A stretch of 64,000 nt of DNA, taken from positions 682,001 to 746,000 of the forward strand of contig NZ_JALIRM010000001.1 of the NCBI RefSeq assembly GCF_022900255.1. Direction: 5' to 3'. Within the stretch, counting starts at the first letter, position 1. Every line of letters begins with the position of its first letter. The translations under genes and the position numbers were made by a program. A model generated the notes under the pieces. The model was not told where the DNA came from. It worked only from the letters and a program-made list of their open reading frames with translations, and did no database searches. The DNA comes from Lederbergia wuyishanensis (GTDB lineage Bacteria; Bacillota; Bacilli; Bacillales; Bacillaceae_C). Shown here piece by piece: positions 1 through 8,962 of the stretch.

Positions 1-2526
1 TAGTTTTTCTAGTTCCGGTAATTTTCCAACTGTTTTAATGACCTGATCAATCGGTTGATGAATAACCTCACGAATATCCGTGTCACCAAATGTTAGTTTT
101 TTATGGTGGTTAAGAACTGATCCTTCACAAATCGGACAAGTAATCATTTCTTTTGAAGCTTTCATATGCTCCTTAATCATTGATTTTGAAATAGACATAT
201 AGCGTCCAATTATTATATTAAAACCTTCCCATGTTCTCCGTGTTTTCCCTTCTTTATCATAAAAGGACTGTTCCCAATACCCGTATAAAAATGTATGCTT
301 TTCTGCTTCTGTCATTTCATTATAACTTTTACTTATATCCTGACCGAGCTCATTTTTAATCTCATCAAAGAGGAATTGTAATTTCGAGTATTGATAATAT
401 TTTAATACTTCCATTACATCTGGATGTAATAATCCATCCCAGAATGGTACGTTTTTGTCTTGAATGACAACATCAATATCAAATTTTTCAATAACCCTGC
501 GACCGGAACAACTTGGACAATGATTTTCTTGATTATAGAAATCGAAGCTTCTTGTATCTTTATTCGTCGGATGAGAAGCCACAATATGGTTGATCAAACC
601 ACCTATCTCATAAAGAAAACTATATTGACTATACAAATGCCTTTCAAAATCAATTGCGATGACAGGTGCAATCGTATCGGATTCGTATTCACCGTAAATT
701 AAACGAGCCATTGATGATAAGCTTTTCAAGATTCCACCCTTATAGACATTTTCTGCATTTTTAAAATAGTCGATATGGTTTTCTTTTAAGTATTTAACGC
801 CATTTTTTGAATCTAGTGTTGAAGAAATATGCATAGATTCAACTTTATGTATACTTTTATCTTGACTAAAATAATCATTATGAGTGATAACATCCAGATG
901 TCGAACAGGTTCTAGCTGTCTTTTACCAAAATCAACAATAAAATCAGAGCTTTCTAGCATATAATCGTTATGTTCAATCATTATAATGCTGACATTTTCA
1001 TCTTGCAGGATGGCCCTGACACTATCAATAAATTGATTTAAAATATTTTGTGATAAACCTTTAGAAGGCTCGTCAAAAATAAAAAGAGTATGTGGGTTTC
1101 TTGAGTTCGAAAACAGCTCAGAAACTAAATGAACACATTGAAATTCACCTGTCGATAAGGTTTGTGTCTTTCTTTCCAAGGTCAAATATCCGAGTCCTAG
1201 TTTAATCAATAAGCTTAAGCGCTTATAAGCGATGTCTTCTTTCGGAATATCCTCAATAATGTCTTCTATTGAGCGTTCAAAAATATCATCGATTTCGTCA
1301 CTGAATTTGGTAAGTCTCCTTTTTATATCAAGAAACGTTGCAACAGTTGATCTACTGGTAATTGATTGGTTTCGATCTTGTCCAACCATTACAAGTTTAT
1401 CTTTTGGATATCGCTTCACAAAATCTTTGGCTATACATTCATTGACTAGTGTTGATTTACCACATCCAGATTCGCCTGTAAAAGTGACAAGTCTATTTTT
1501 CGGTATCCTAATTTCATCCATTTGAATATTACGACAGTAAAGATCATGAAATTGATAGAATTCTGTAGGCATTGCCTGATTACGTTCCCAATACGTTGGT
1601 TTTGGACGAGGTGATACTTCTACAATCTTACCGCCATATTTCCCACTCCCAGGTCCAAAAAACAATTGCTCATCCGTTGTATCGAGCACCGTGTCTGAAT
1701 GATCAATAAGCCAGATTTGATTCTTATAGCCTAATTGATTAATTTGTTCTAAAATGTTCAAAAGTGTTTGGTGGTCAAGACCCACGGAGATTTCATCAAT
1801 AATAATAACGGTATTTTCACTAGAAGACATGAATTCTGCCAAGTAAAGCCTTGTTAATTCTCCACCTGACAATGTACCCATAATGCGATTTAATGTTAAG
1901 TAACCAATATTCATATTGATAATATTTTTAAGAATTAATTGTTTTGCTTCGCTAATCTGTAACTCTTCTGCTAGTGAAAGAATCGTTTCAATGCTCAACT
2001 CGTTAATATCGGAAATACTATGTGGTTGATTACATAATTCTATTCTTTTTTGTTCAACTTCCGGATTATACCGTCTGCCATTACATTTATTGCATTCTAC
2101 ATTTTTGGTTGTGCCACGACCTTTACAAGTTGGACACCAGCCTAATTCATTATTAAAAGAAAAAACTTCTGGAGAAAGATTAAATTTTTCAGCAAGACAC
2201 ACACGGATTTCTTTAAAAATGCCGGTATGTGTGCCAATCGTTGAACGCGGATTGGTAGAAATAGAAGATCTTCCAAGAAAAAGGACTAAAGGCATGTCTT
2301 CCATTTTAATGGCACTAAAATTCGTTTCCATTATATTAGAAAATAAATACTGATATTCTGCCTTAGGTAATAAGGAAACAAGACGCTTCTTGGATTCTTC
2401 ACCAATAGTTTGACAAAACGTAGTTTTACCAGAACCCGATAAACCAGCAATTCCTAACGATTGATCTTCCGGTAAGACGGCATCTAAACGGTTAATATTA
2501 TTGGCAATTAATTGATTGATTTTCAT
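1..2526 (-). CDS. UvrA-like ABC-class ATPase, 3' end outside the window
   Basis: At least 842 residues read without a stop from ATG at 2526, behind the site GGGGAGGAT, to the window edge. Two ABC ATPase modules are visible: Walker A GLSGSGKTT (residues 28-36), a zinc module with CPTC and CNKC pairs, signature LSGGE and Walker B IIIDE; then Walker A GESGCGKST, signature LSTGE and Walker B FIFDE, with a second zinc module (CPSC, CPIC). This is the UvrA architecture. The first Walker A lies near the N-terminus and the interdomain insert looks short, as in UvrA-like paralogues linked to drug resistance rather than the housekeeping UvrA of the UvrABC excinuclease. No uvrB neighbour is seen. DNA binding and ATP hydrolysis follow from the family; the biological role is inferred and open. 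The C-terminus is missing only because of the window edge. Confidence 0.85.
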   Translation of the reverse strand, partial: MKINQLIANNINRLDAVLPEDQSLGIAGLSGSGKTTFCQTIGEESKKRLVSLLPKAEYQYLFSNIMETNFSAIKMEDMPLVLFLGRSSISTNPRSTIGTHTGIFKEIRVCLAEKFNLSPEVFSFNNELGWCPTCKGRGTTKNVECNKCNGRRYNPEVEQKRIELCNQPHSISDINELSIETILSLAEELQISEAKQLILKNIINMNIGYLTLNRIMGTLSGGELTRLYLAEFMSSSENTVIIIDEISVGLDHQTLLNILEQINQLGYKNQIWLIDHSDTVLDTTDEQLFFGPGSGKYGGKIVEVSPRPKPTYWERNQAMPTEFYQFHDLYCRNIQMDEIRIPKNRLVTFTGESGCGKSTLVNECIAKDFVKRYPKDKLVMVGQDRNQSITSRSTVATFLDIKRRLTKFSDEIDDIFERSIEDIIEDIPKEDIAYKRLSLLIKLGLGYLTLERKTQTLSTGEFQCVHLVSELFSNSRNPHTLFIFDEPSKGLSQNILNQFIDSVRAILQDENVSIIMIEHNDYMLESSDFIVDFGKRQLEPVRHLDVITHNDYFSQDKSIHKVESMHISSTLDSKNGVKYLKENHIDYFKNAENVYKGGILKSLSSMARLIYGEYESDTIAPVIAIDFERHLYSQYSFLYEIGGLINHIVASHPTNKDTRSFDFYNQENHCPSCSGRRVIEKFDIDVVIQDKNVPFWDGLLHPDVMEVLKYYQYSKLQFLFDEIKNELGQDISKSYNEMTEAEKHTFLYGYWEQSFYDKEGKTRRTWEGFNIIIGRYMSISKSMIKEHMKASKEMITCPICEGSVLNHHKKLTFGDTDIREVIHQPIDQVIKTVGKLPELEKL

Positions 2527-3021
2527 CAGCTATCCTCCCCATTCTCTAAATTTAGTATTGTCATGAAAGTAAACTTCAAATGAAATTAATTATTGTATTT
2601 TTTCTATCGAAGTAATTAGTTTTAGAAAAATTTCATCGCTTAAATCCAGCGATTAGTGGTGCTTTGATCAATAGCCACACAAAGTATTTACCTAATTATA
2701 AAAACTTCTACCCCATTCATTAGCTAAAATATTATTATTACAAAGCTTGTTATTTACCTCAATCCATTTTTATTAAAAATAATGCTCTCTCTAAATAGCA
2801 GAAGGCTGATTCACGTATACAGACTGTACTTTTCCAGATTAATTGTTATGTTCTAGTATCTATAGGAAAAGAATTAAATAGGCGCCTTTCTTGCTTCAGA
2901 AAAGCGCCCGATTGTTTAATAATGGTTTAATTGAATAAAACGTTTAATATGAATAAGGATGAATTTTTACTCGAATAATGTATCAAGCACCCAGGCATCC
3001 TTATTGATGAAGAAATCATCT
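2527..3021. other. intergenic stretch, no gene seen
   Basis: About 495 bases between the UvrA-like start and the SRPBCC stop. No ORF with a ribosome binding site was found. The only structure I can support is the GC-rich hairpin at 2881-2908. The promoter of the UvrA-like gene should lie near 2540-2600, but I cannot assign its boxes. Confidence 0.5.
2881..2908 (-). terminator. hairpin, probable terminator of the SRPBCC gene
   Basis: Arms GGCGCCTTTCT and AGAAAAGCGCC pair with one mismatch around a six-base loop. The minus strand continues into an AT-rich tract rather than a clean T run, and the hairpin lies about 110 bases past the 3022 stop, so this is a moderate call. Confidence 0.45.
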
Positions 3022-3435
3022 TTATAATTCAGCCAACACTTTTTCTAGTTGTTCACCATTTTTTGTCCAAGCATATTTAGCCCCCTGGATCGCTCCGGCG
3101 CGTGCTTTTGTTGCTTCACTGAATCCAGTTTGCTCCATATGGAGATGGGTGGTTCCATTTTCATCTTCTGTTAAAGTCCATGTAATAGTAGTTCTTTCTC
3201 CAGCACTTTCCCAAATATAAGATAATGTATGAGGCTCGTTCACTTCGAGCACCTCGCCATTTACAATTCCATCCCACCATTCATTTGGCTCGGAACGGAA
3301 TTGAAATTTATGTCCTACGATTGGTTTAAAGTCATTTTTCCATATCCATTTTGCAAGCATATCCGAATCTGTTAATGCATTCCATACTTTATCGATTGAA
3401 CTTTTATACTGAAAATCTAATGATACATCTGCCAT
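3022..3435 (-). CDS. SRPBCC (AHSA1-type) domain protein
   Basis: A 137-residue protein that fits one START/Bet v1-like domain of the Hsp90-activator (AHSA1) type. It opens with the usual first strand and then a WNALTDSDMLAKW helix segment, followed by the WWDGIVNGEVLEV strand region and an ITWTLTEDENGTTHL strand typical of these proteins. It follows the ArsR gene by three bases and is preceded by a clear GGAGGAG site, so the two are co-transcribed and probably co-translated. ArsR plus AHSA1 pairs are common in Bacillaceae. The family binds hydrophobic ligands, but the ligand here is unknown and no catalytic residues can be assigned. Related proteins also occur singly, as at 35659. Confidence 0.8.
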   Translation of the reverse strand: MADVSLDFQYKSSIDKVWNALTDSDMLAKWIWKNDFKPIVGHKFQFRSEPNEWWDGIVNGEVLEVNEPHTLSYIWESAGERTTITWTLTEDENGTTHLHMEQTGFSEATKARAGAIQGAKYAWTKNGEQLEKVLAEL

Positions 3436-3438
3436 TTT

Positions 3439-3762
3439 TTACTCCTCCTCTAATAAACTTCTTAAAATTACCATTCTATCCGTCCAAAACTTCTCGTAAA
3501 AAGATACCCAATCTTTAATCTCCTTTAAGGGAGCAGCATTTAGGCGATATCTTGTTTCTCTACCAACTTTACGGTCAACAACTAAACCAGCATTTTTAAG
3601 AATGGCCAAATGTTTAGAAACAGCAGTACGACCCATTTGAAATTGAGGGGTTATTTCGTGAAGAGGTAACTCCTCTGATTCTGCTAACAAACTTAGCAAT
3701 TTGCGTCTTGTTGGATCAGCAATTGCTCCATAAACATCTCGCTCTTGATTCTTCTCGTTCAA
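3439..3762 (-). CDS. ArsR-family winged-helix repressor
   Basis: About 107 residues from the TTG at 3762, which sits eight bases after AAGGAGAGG. The reading frame stays open upstream to 3834, but that extension covers the promoter and palindromes, so I prefer the TTG. The motif ADPTRRKLLSLL followed by an HTH (MGRTAVSKHLAILKNAGLV) and the wing (RYRLN) define the family. No metal-binding CxC pair is present in the recognition helix, so it is probably not a metal sensor. It resembles the ArsR regulators paired with AHSA1 genes. It likely represses its own operon by binding the palindromes at 3788 and 3812; this is inferred from position. Confidence 0.85.
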   Translation of the reverse strand: MNEKNQERDVYGAIADPTRRKLLSLLAESEELPLHEITPQFQMGRTAVSKHLAILKNAGLVVDRKVGRETRYRLNAAPLKEIKDWVSFYEKFWTDRMVILRSLLEEE

Positions 3763-3787
3763 AATCACCCTCTCCTTACTTATTGGC

Positions 3788-3827
3788 CACCAATTGGTGC
3801 CATTATTATATGACACCAGACAGTGTC
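3788..3827 (-). promoter_or_regulatory. palindromic candidate ArsR operators
   Basis: Two inverted repeats lie just upstream of the ArsR TTG start. CACCAATTGGTG at 3788-3799 is a perfect 12-base palindrome. At 3812-3827 the arms GACAC and GTGTC flank a six-base spacer. They occupy the region where the promoter of the ArsR-SRPBCC operon should be, which suggests autoregulation. Confidence 0.5.
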
Positions 3828-3834
3828 CAGTCAA

Positions 3835-4124
3835 TATCTATTTTTGACATAATTGCATTCGTTTTATTCTCTTTTATGACATATAAAGGTTATTTTTTAA
3901 TAAATCATTGAAAATCATTAATTCTATTAACTAAACTCCTCCTAAAGGATTATAAAACTTGAGCATTCTTGATTATAGGAAATGAAGTTCATATTCCTTT
4001 ATAAAATGAGTCTATACAAATCATATTTGTAATACAAACATATGCTCCTGATAGAATAAGCGATATTCTGTTAAATTTTCTGAATAACTTTCTGTTGTTC
4101 TCATTTTCTCTTTTATTTAGCCAT
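3835..4124. other. intergenic stretch, no gene seen
   Basis: AT-rich sequence between the ArsR promoter and the sucrose operon terminator. No supported ORF, repeat or structured element was found. Confidence 0.5.
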
Positions 4125-4174
4125 AATAAAAAGCACCTCTTTTTGTTAAATGAGTGTCTAACAAATTGAGGTGC
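4125..4174 (-). terminator. terminator of the sucrose operon
   Basis: GCACCTC (4133) pairs with GAGGTGC (4174), and inside it TTGTTA pairs with TAACAA around a ten-base loop. The minus strand then runs into TTTTTATTA. The hairpin lies about 40 bases after the EIIA stop. Confidence 0.85.
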
Positions 4175-4210
4175 AGTTAAAGAAATCTGAATTTCATTTT
4201 TTATTAGGAG

Positions 4211-4714
4211 CTACTTGGAAGTTACACATAAAATAACTTCCTCATTTTTTGAAACTTTACCAGTCGTAATCGAATGGTCAATATTTGCCATCTCATCAGA
4301 ATTCGTAATAACAATCGGAGTTATGATACTTTTTGCTTTTTCTTTAACTTTTTCGAGATCAACTGTGACAAGGGTATCACCAGCCTTTACTTTTTCCCCT
4401 TCTACTACGTGAGAAGTAAAGCCCTCTCCATTCATTGAAACTGTTTCTAGTCCAATGTGGATTAAAATTTCTGCGCCATTTAATGCTTTAATTCCAATCG
4501 CATGTTTTGTGGGGAAAACTTGCATGATTTCCCCATCAACTGGAGATACTAATTTCCCTTCATGTGGTTCAATTGCAATCCCATCGCCCATCATTTTTTT
4601 AGAAAAAACAGGATCTGGAACATCTTCTAAAGATAAGATGTTACCTGAAGCGTATGCTTTAAGCTCGATTGTTTTAGAAGCTGATTGCTTTTTACCGAAT
4701 AGATTTTTAAACAT
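4211..4714 (-). CDS. PTS glucose-family EIIA component
   Basis: A 167-residue free-standing EIIA of the glucose/sucrose family (Crr-like). Residues KHAIGI (His71) and LIHIGLETV (His86) are the two conserved active-site histidines; His86 is the expected phosphorylation site. It starts 21 bases after sacA, with an AAAGG site. SacP at 6288 has EIIB and EIIC but no EIIA domain, so this protein probably passes phosphate from HPr to SacP. In Bacillus subtilis SacP borrows an EIIA from other permeases; here a dedicated one sits in the operon. The N-terminal domain of TreP at 28467 is a close relative (DVPDP, KKMMGDGIAIEP-type segment), so cross-talk is possible. Confidence 0.88.
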   Translation of the reverse strand: MFKNLFGKKQSASKTIELKAYASGNILSLEDVPDPVFSKKMMGDGIAIEPHEGKLVSPVDGEIMQVFPTKHAIGIKALNGAEILIHIGLETVSMNGEGFTSHVVEGEKVKAGDTLVTVDLEKVKEKAKSIITPIVITNSDEMANIDHSITTGKVSKNEEVILCVTSK

Positions 4715-4735
4715 ATAAACACAACCTTTTTAAAA

Positions 4736-6190
4736 CTATTTATTATGAATTTGATATGAATGTAAGCTCCAATTTTTCAAACTAAATTTTGTTTTTCCGT
4801 CCACCGTTATTACACATTCGTTTTTAACAGCTTCCTCATAAAATCTGCTTGTAAATACAATTTGTCCATCGTTAATAAAAATTTCTAATGATGAACGGTC
4901 TAGATACATGTGGAGGTTTTGTAAATTATCAATTTTACATTGCCTAGTTTCAAGATTTAATTGATCAAAGCTTTTTCTTTCAAATGTTAATATCCCTTTT
5001 TCATTATTAAAAATGAGCTTACAATTGTTCTGGAGTTGAACTTCAAACTGTTTTCCAGCAAATTGTTCAATCTCAATCATAATTTCATTAAGGTCGCTGA
5101 TTAATGGGATTTTTGTATGCTCATTGGCGATTGTTATGTTCTCTGAGTTTTCCTTATTTCGTAATTGCTTCATTTCCTCAACAGGCTTTTGATATAAACT
5201 GCCGTCTTGTATGAATATTTCTCGAGGAATGGTTAATGCATGAACCCACCCACTCTTAATTGAATGATGAGACTGTTCCTGTTCATCCCCCATACCCATC
5301 CAAGCTATTAAAATCCTTCTGCCTGTTTGATCTTCAAAAGTCTGTGGCGCATAAAAGTCAAAACCATGATCGAGTTCATTGAACTCATCATGAACAAAAC
5401 TTTTTGATTTCATATTCCATTCGCCGATAAAATATCCGGATTGAAATAAATTTTCATATTTAAATGGTTCTGTCTTTAATCCTTGAGGAGACACCAATAA
5501 GATATCTGTATTATTTAGAGAAAAAAAATCAGGACACTCCCACATATATCCAAAATGATTTGGAAGCGATATGCCCTTTCCAGCTAATGGACCTTCCAAT
5601 TGCCAATGCTCTAAATCGTCTGAAGAAAATAGAACAACTGTTCCGTCATGAGATGTAGTTTGTGCGCCAATGACCATAAACCACTTATTATCATGTTGCC
5701 ACACTTTTGGATCTCGAAAATGAGGTGTGTATCCATCAGGTAAATGAATGACCGGTCCTTTTTTCTCAAAATGAATACCATCTTCAGATATTGCTAAGCA
5801 TTGATATGTTTCCCGGCCACCATCTTCTGTTTTAACGTTTCCGGTATAAAAAAGGAATAACTTATGATCATATTCAATGGCAGAACCAGAATAACATCCG
5901 TCTTTTTCATACCATTCACTTGGAACTAGTGCAGGTGGGTGTTCCTCCCATTCAATTAGATCATTTGAAGAATAGTGCCCCCAGCATTTAAATGTATGTT
6001 TCGTATCAAACGGGTTCCATTGGTAAAATACATGATATTTTCCTTTATAATACACTAACCCATTTGGATCGTTCATTAAACCAACCGGCGGAGTCAAATG
6101 AAAAGCAAGTCGATAATTATCTGGACTTTTAGGCTGGAATTGCTTTATCCTTTGAAAAATATCATTTCTTAGCTGTATTTCCTTCTCCAT
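4736..6190 (-). CDS. sacA: sucrose-6-phosphate hydrolase (GH32)
   Basis: A 484-residue intracellular GH32 enzyme that splits sucrose-6-phosphate into glucose-6-phosphate and fructose. The three acidic signatures are present: NDPNG (nucleophile Asp41), FRDP (transition-state Asp160) and ECPD (acid/base Glu218). The C-terminal part is the usual beta-sandwich. There is no signal peptide, as expected for an enzyme acting on a PTS product. The ATG follows AAAAGGAGTTCATT. It lies between sacP and the EIIA gene in the same transcript. Length fits the family. Confidence 0.95.
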   Translation of the reverse strand: MEKEIQLRNDIFQRIKQFQPKSPDNYRLAFHLTPPVGLMNDPNGLVYYKGKYHVFYQWNPFDTKHTFKCWGHYSSNDLIEWEEHPPALVPSEWYEKDGCYSGSAIEYDHKLFLFYTGNVKTEDGGRETYQCLAISEDGIHFEKKGPVIHLPDGYTPHFRDPKVWQHDNKWFMVIGAQTTSHDGTVVLFSSDDLEHWQLEGPLAGKGISLPNHFGYMWECPDFFSLNNTDILLVSPQGLKTEPFKYENLFQSGYFIGEWNMKSKSFVHDEFNELDHGFDFYAPQTFEDQTGRRILIAWMGMGDEQEQSHHSIKSGWVHALTIPREIFIQDGSLYQKPVEEMKQLRNKENSENITIANEHTKIPLISDLNEIMIEIEQFAGKQFEVQLQNNCKLIFNNEKGILTFERKSFDQLNLETRQCKIDNLQNLHMYLDRSSLEIFINDGQIVFTSRFYEEAVKNECVITVDGKTKFSLKNWSLHSYQIHNK

Positions 6191-6238
6191 AATGAACTCC
6201 TTTTAAAAAATATTAAGCTATAAGTTTTATAGCAGAAA

Positions 6239-6271
6239 AGCGGTATAGAGTAAGGTTTACTCTTCACCGCT
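6239..6271 (-). promoter_or_regulatory. hairpin between sacP and sacA
   Basis: AGCGGT and ACCGCT, plus inner arms AGAGTA and TACTCT, form a hairpin in the 97-base gap between sacP and sacA. On the minus strand it is followed by TTTTC only, so it could be a leaky terminator or a processing and stability element that gives sacP and sacA different mRNA levels. Confidence 0.5.
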
Positions 6272-6287
6272 CATTTAGTTTTATTAA

Positions 6288-7694
6288 TTAGTTTTTATTC
6301 AAATCCTTTACCATTTTATCGGAGAATCCAAAAAGCCATGTTAAAATAAACGCCGTAACAATCGCAACAATATTAACGAGCAGGTATAACAAGATTTGTC
6401 CATTTAAATAGAGTAACGTACCAGGGATAACTGTAATTGCCATTCCTGTTGCCTTAAGACCGAATATGGCAGATAAGAAACCGCCTACTCCCCCTCCGAT
6501 TAATCCAAAAATAAAAGGTTTAAAATAACGAAGGTTAACTCCAAAAACTGCCGGTTCGGTTATTCCTAAAAACGCTGAAAGAGATGAAGGCAGAGCTAGA
6601 GCTTTTAACTTCGCAGACTTCGTTTTTAATCCAACTGCTAGTGCAGCACCACCTTGAGCAGCAACTGAACAAGTAACGATTGCATTATATGGGTTATTAC
6701 CATACGCTTCTAATAGCTGGATTTCTAACATATTAAAGATATGATGCACTCCAGTTACAACGATAAGCTGGTTCAAACCACCGATAATAAGTCCGCTAAT
6801 TCCTAATGGCCATTCTAATATTGCTTTAAATATTGAGAGAATAATATTTTCTGCGGAATGGAAAATAGGTCCAATTACAAATAATGCTAGAGTAATCATT
6901 ATTAATAAAGATAAGAATGGAGTTACAATTAAGTCCAACACCTCTGGGACTCTTTTCCGGATCCAGCGCTCAAGTTTGGCACCGACGATTCCTGTTATAA
7001 ATGCCGGCAATACAGAGCCTTGATACCCTACTACTGGAATAAATCCTAAGAATTTAATTGGATCAGCATCACCTGCAGCTACTGCATATGCATTTGGCAG
7101 TGCAGGACTAACGAGCATTAATCCTAGTACTAATCCGATCGTAGGACTACCACCGAATACTCGAAAAGTAGACCATGCTACTAATGCTGGTAAAAATATA
7201 AATGCAGTGTCTGTAAGAACTTCAGTAAATAGAATAAAATTCTGCGAAATATCATTTGGTGTTAATCCAAACAAAGCTAAAATTTGTTCCTGCATGACCA
7301 GACCACGCAACCCCATAAATAAACCGGTTGCAACAAGTGCAGGAATAATAGGAACAAATACATCTCCAAATGTTCGAATAGCGCGTTGAAAACTGCTACC
7401 AGCTTTAACTGCTTCTTGAGCTTGATCAGATTTCGTCAAACCACTAATTCCTAGCTTGACCACTTCTTCATACATCCTATTAACAGTACCAGTTCCGAAA
7501 ATAACTTGGTACTGCCCGGAATTGAAGAAAGCACCCTTTACTTTATCAATACTTTCTACACGTTCTTGGTCAATCTTTTCCTTATCTTTGACCATGATTC
7601 GTAATCTAGTAGCACAATGGGCAGCTGAAATAATATTGTCTTCTCCGCCGATTGCTTCAATGAGGTCTTTTGCAATTTGATTATTCTCTGCCAT
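6288..7694 (-). CDS. sacP: PTS sucrose-specific EIIBC permease
   Basis: A 468-residue membrane protein. Residues 1-90 form the EIIB domain with the phosphocysteine in the AAHCATRLR motif (Cys27). The rest is an EIIC domain of about ten membrane segments with the signature GITEPAVFGVNLRY. It imports sucrose as sucrose-6-phosphate. There is no EIIA domain; the separate EIIA at 4211 probably serves it. The ATG follows AAGGAGTGAG. It is the first gene of the operon, downstream of two palindromic LacI-type operators, and its regulator is encoded immediately upstream. Substrate is assigned from sequence family and from sacA next door. Confidence 0.93.
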   Translation of the reverse strand: MAENNQIAKDLIEAIGGEDNIISAAHCATRLRIMVKDKEKIDQERVESIDKVKGAFFNSGQYQVIFGTGTVNRMYEEVVKLGISGLTKSDQAQEAVKAGSSFQRAIRTFGDVFVPIIPALVATGLFMGLRGLVMQEQILALFGLTPNDISQNFILFTEVLTDTAFIFLPALVAWSTFRVFGGSPTIGLVLGLMLVSPALPNAYAVAAGDADPIKFLGFIPVVGYQGSVLPAFITGIVGAKLERWIRKRVPEVLDLIVTPFLSLLIMITLALFVIGPIFHSAENIILSIFKAILEWPLGISGLIIGGLNQLIVVTGVHHIFNMLEIQLLEAYGNNPYNAIVTCSVAAQGGAALAVGLKTKSAKLKALALPSSLSAFLGITEPAVFGVNLRYFKPFIFGLIGGGVGGFLSAIFGLKATGMAITVIPGTLLYLNGQILLYLLVNIVAIVTAFILTWLFGFSDKMVKDLNKN

Positions 7695-7771
7695 GTATTC
7701 TCACTCCTTATTTTATTGTTTACTACACTTTACCCACTTTAATATTTCATAGGCATCATTCTTCTACTTAG

Positions 7772-7789
7772 TATGGAATCGATTCCATA
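7772..7789. promoter_or_regulatory. LacI-type operator 1 of the sucrose operon
   Basis: TATGGAATCGATTCCATA is a perfect 18-base palindrome about 80 bases upstream of sacP. Its centre matches the second copy at 7840. LacI-family operators are even palindromes with a central CG, as here. Confidence 0.85.
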
Positions 7790-7839
7790 AAAGGTTTAAT
7801 GAGTAAAGGTGATGTAAAATACTTAAATTATTCATATAG

Positions 7840-7851
7840 GGAATCGATTCC
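7840..7851. promoter_or_regulatory. LacI-type operator 2 of the sucrose operon
   Basis: GGAATCGATTCC repeats the core of the 7772 operator, 65 bases centre to centre. That spacing is near an integral number of helical turns, which would suit looping by a tetramer or cooperative binding; this is an inference. The pair lies between the regulator stop and the sacP start. I could not assign -35 and -10 boxes with confidence. Confidence 0.8.
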
Positions 7852-7886
7852 ACACTGTGAAGAAAATAAAATATAATTTATGTTAA

Positions 7887-8876
7887 TTATAAAGTATCTC
7901 CCTCTATTATTCTATAATTTAATACTATTTTATTCTCTCCAAATCCTCCCATCTTCATTTTTTCATATAATATCTCAGCCCCTGCCTTTCCAGCTTTTTC
8001 GTTTTCGTAATCAATCGTTGTCAGTTTTGGCGATATATATTTTGATAACTCCGACGTACCGATACTAACAATACTTACCTCTTCTGGAATTCTAATGTTT
8101 TCTTCTTGTAAGTAACTCATGGCACCGATCCCAATACGATCTGTCGCAGCAAAAACAGCGTCTGGTAAGTCTTCATTATTTTCAATTAAGTTTTTCATAC
8201 ACTCATACCCTGACTCCAGATTAAAATTACCGATTTCTATCCAGTTTTCACTTAAAGGAATATGATTTTCCTTTAAAGCATCGATATATCCTTCTTTTCT
8301 TGAGACACCTACCGCCTGGTCAGTTTCATGTACGCCAATATAAGCAATTTTCTCCTTCCCTTTGTTGAGAAGCAATTGCGTTAGATATTTTGCAGCATGA
8401 TAATCATCATAATAGACAGAAGATATTCCGGGCATATTTTGTCCGATTACAACGAAAGGAAGTTTTAATTTTTCTATTTCCTTTATTAGTTCTTGCTGAA
8501 CATTCGTTGCAACTAAAATGATTCCATCTACCTGTCGATTGGCTAATAATTTTAAGTACTCAATTTCTTTTTCAATTTGCAAATTGGTGATGGCTAATAA
8601 AATTTGATACCCATGTTCACTTAATACCTCATCAATGCCACTTACGACTTTACTTGAAGTGTCAGTACTAATTCTTGGTAAAATAACGCCTACAACTTTT
8701 GTTTCCTTTGTTCGAAGTGACTTCGCTTGCTGGCTGGGAACATATCCTGTTTCTTTTATTACCTTCATGACACGCTCCCTAGCCTCTTCACTTACGTAGC
8801 CATTATTATTTAATACGCGGGATACAGTAGTCCGAGAAACATTTGCCATCTTAGCGATATCTAAAATTGTAATCAT
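7887..8876 (-). CDS. LacI-family sucrose operon repressor
   Basis: A 329-residue LacI/GalR repressor. The N-terminal HTH reads TILDIAKMANVSRTTVSRVL, then a hinge and a periplasmic-binding-like effector domain (VVGVILPRIST onward) that continues to the C-terminus. It lies directly upstream of sacP on the same strand, with both candidate operators in the 192-base gap. It most likely represses sacP-sacA-EIIA and releases DNA when sucrose, sucrose-6-phosphate or fructose is present; the ligand is not visible in the sequence. Bacillus subtilis uses antiterminators (SacT/SacY) instead, so the LacI type resembles ScrR/SacR systems of other Firmicutes. Its own ribosome site is weak. Confidence 0.9.
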   Translation of the reverse strand: MITILDIAKMANVSRTTVSRVLNNNGYVSEEARERVMKVIKETGYVPSQQAKSLRTKETKVVGVILPRISTDTSSKVVSGIDEVLSEHGYQILLAITNLQIEKEIEYLKLLANRQVDGIILVATNVQQELIKEIEKLKLPFVVIGQNMPGISSVYYDDYHAAKYLTQLLLNKGKEKIAYIGVHETDQAVGVSRKEGYIDALKENHIPLSENWIEIGNFNLESGYECMKNLIENNEDLPDAVFAATDRIGIGAMSYLQEENIRIPEEVSIVSIGTSELSKYISPKLTTIDYENEKAGKAGAEILYEKMKMGGFGENKIVLNYRIIEGDTL

Positions 8877-8962
8877 AATATACTACCCCACATTGTTAAT
8901 TCCATCATAATTAATATCAAATTATATATTATCATAAAAAACATAGGCTACCCTATTATACG

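Noticed and set aside
3763-3834. N-terminal extension of the ArsR protein
   Set aside because: The extra codons cover the palindromes and promoter; TTG 3762 is correctly spaced from AAGGAGAGG.
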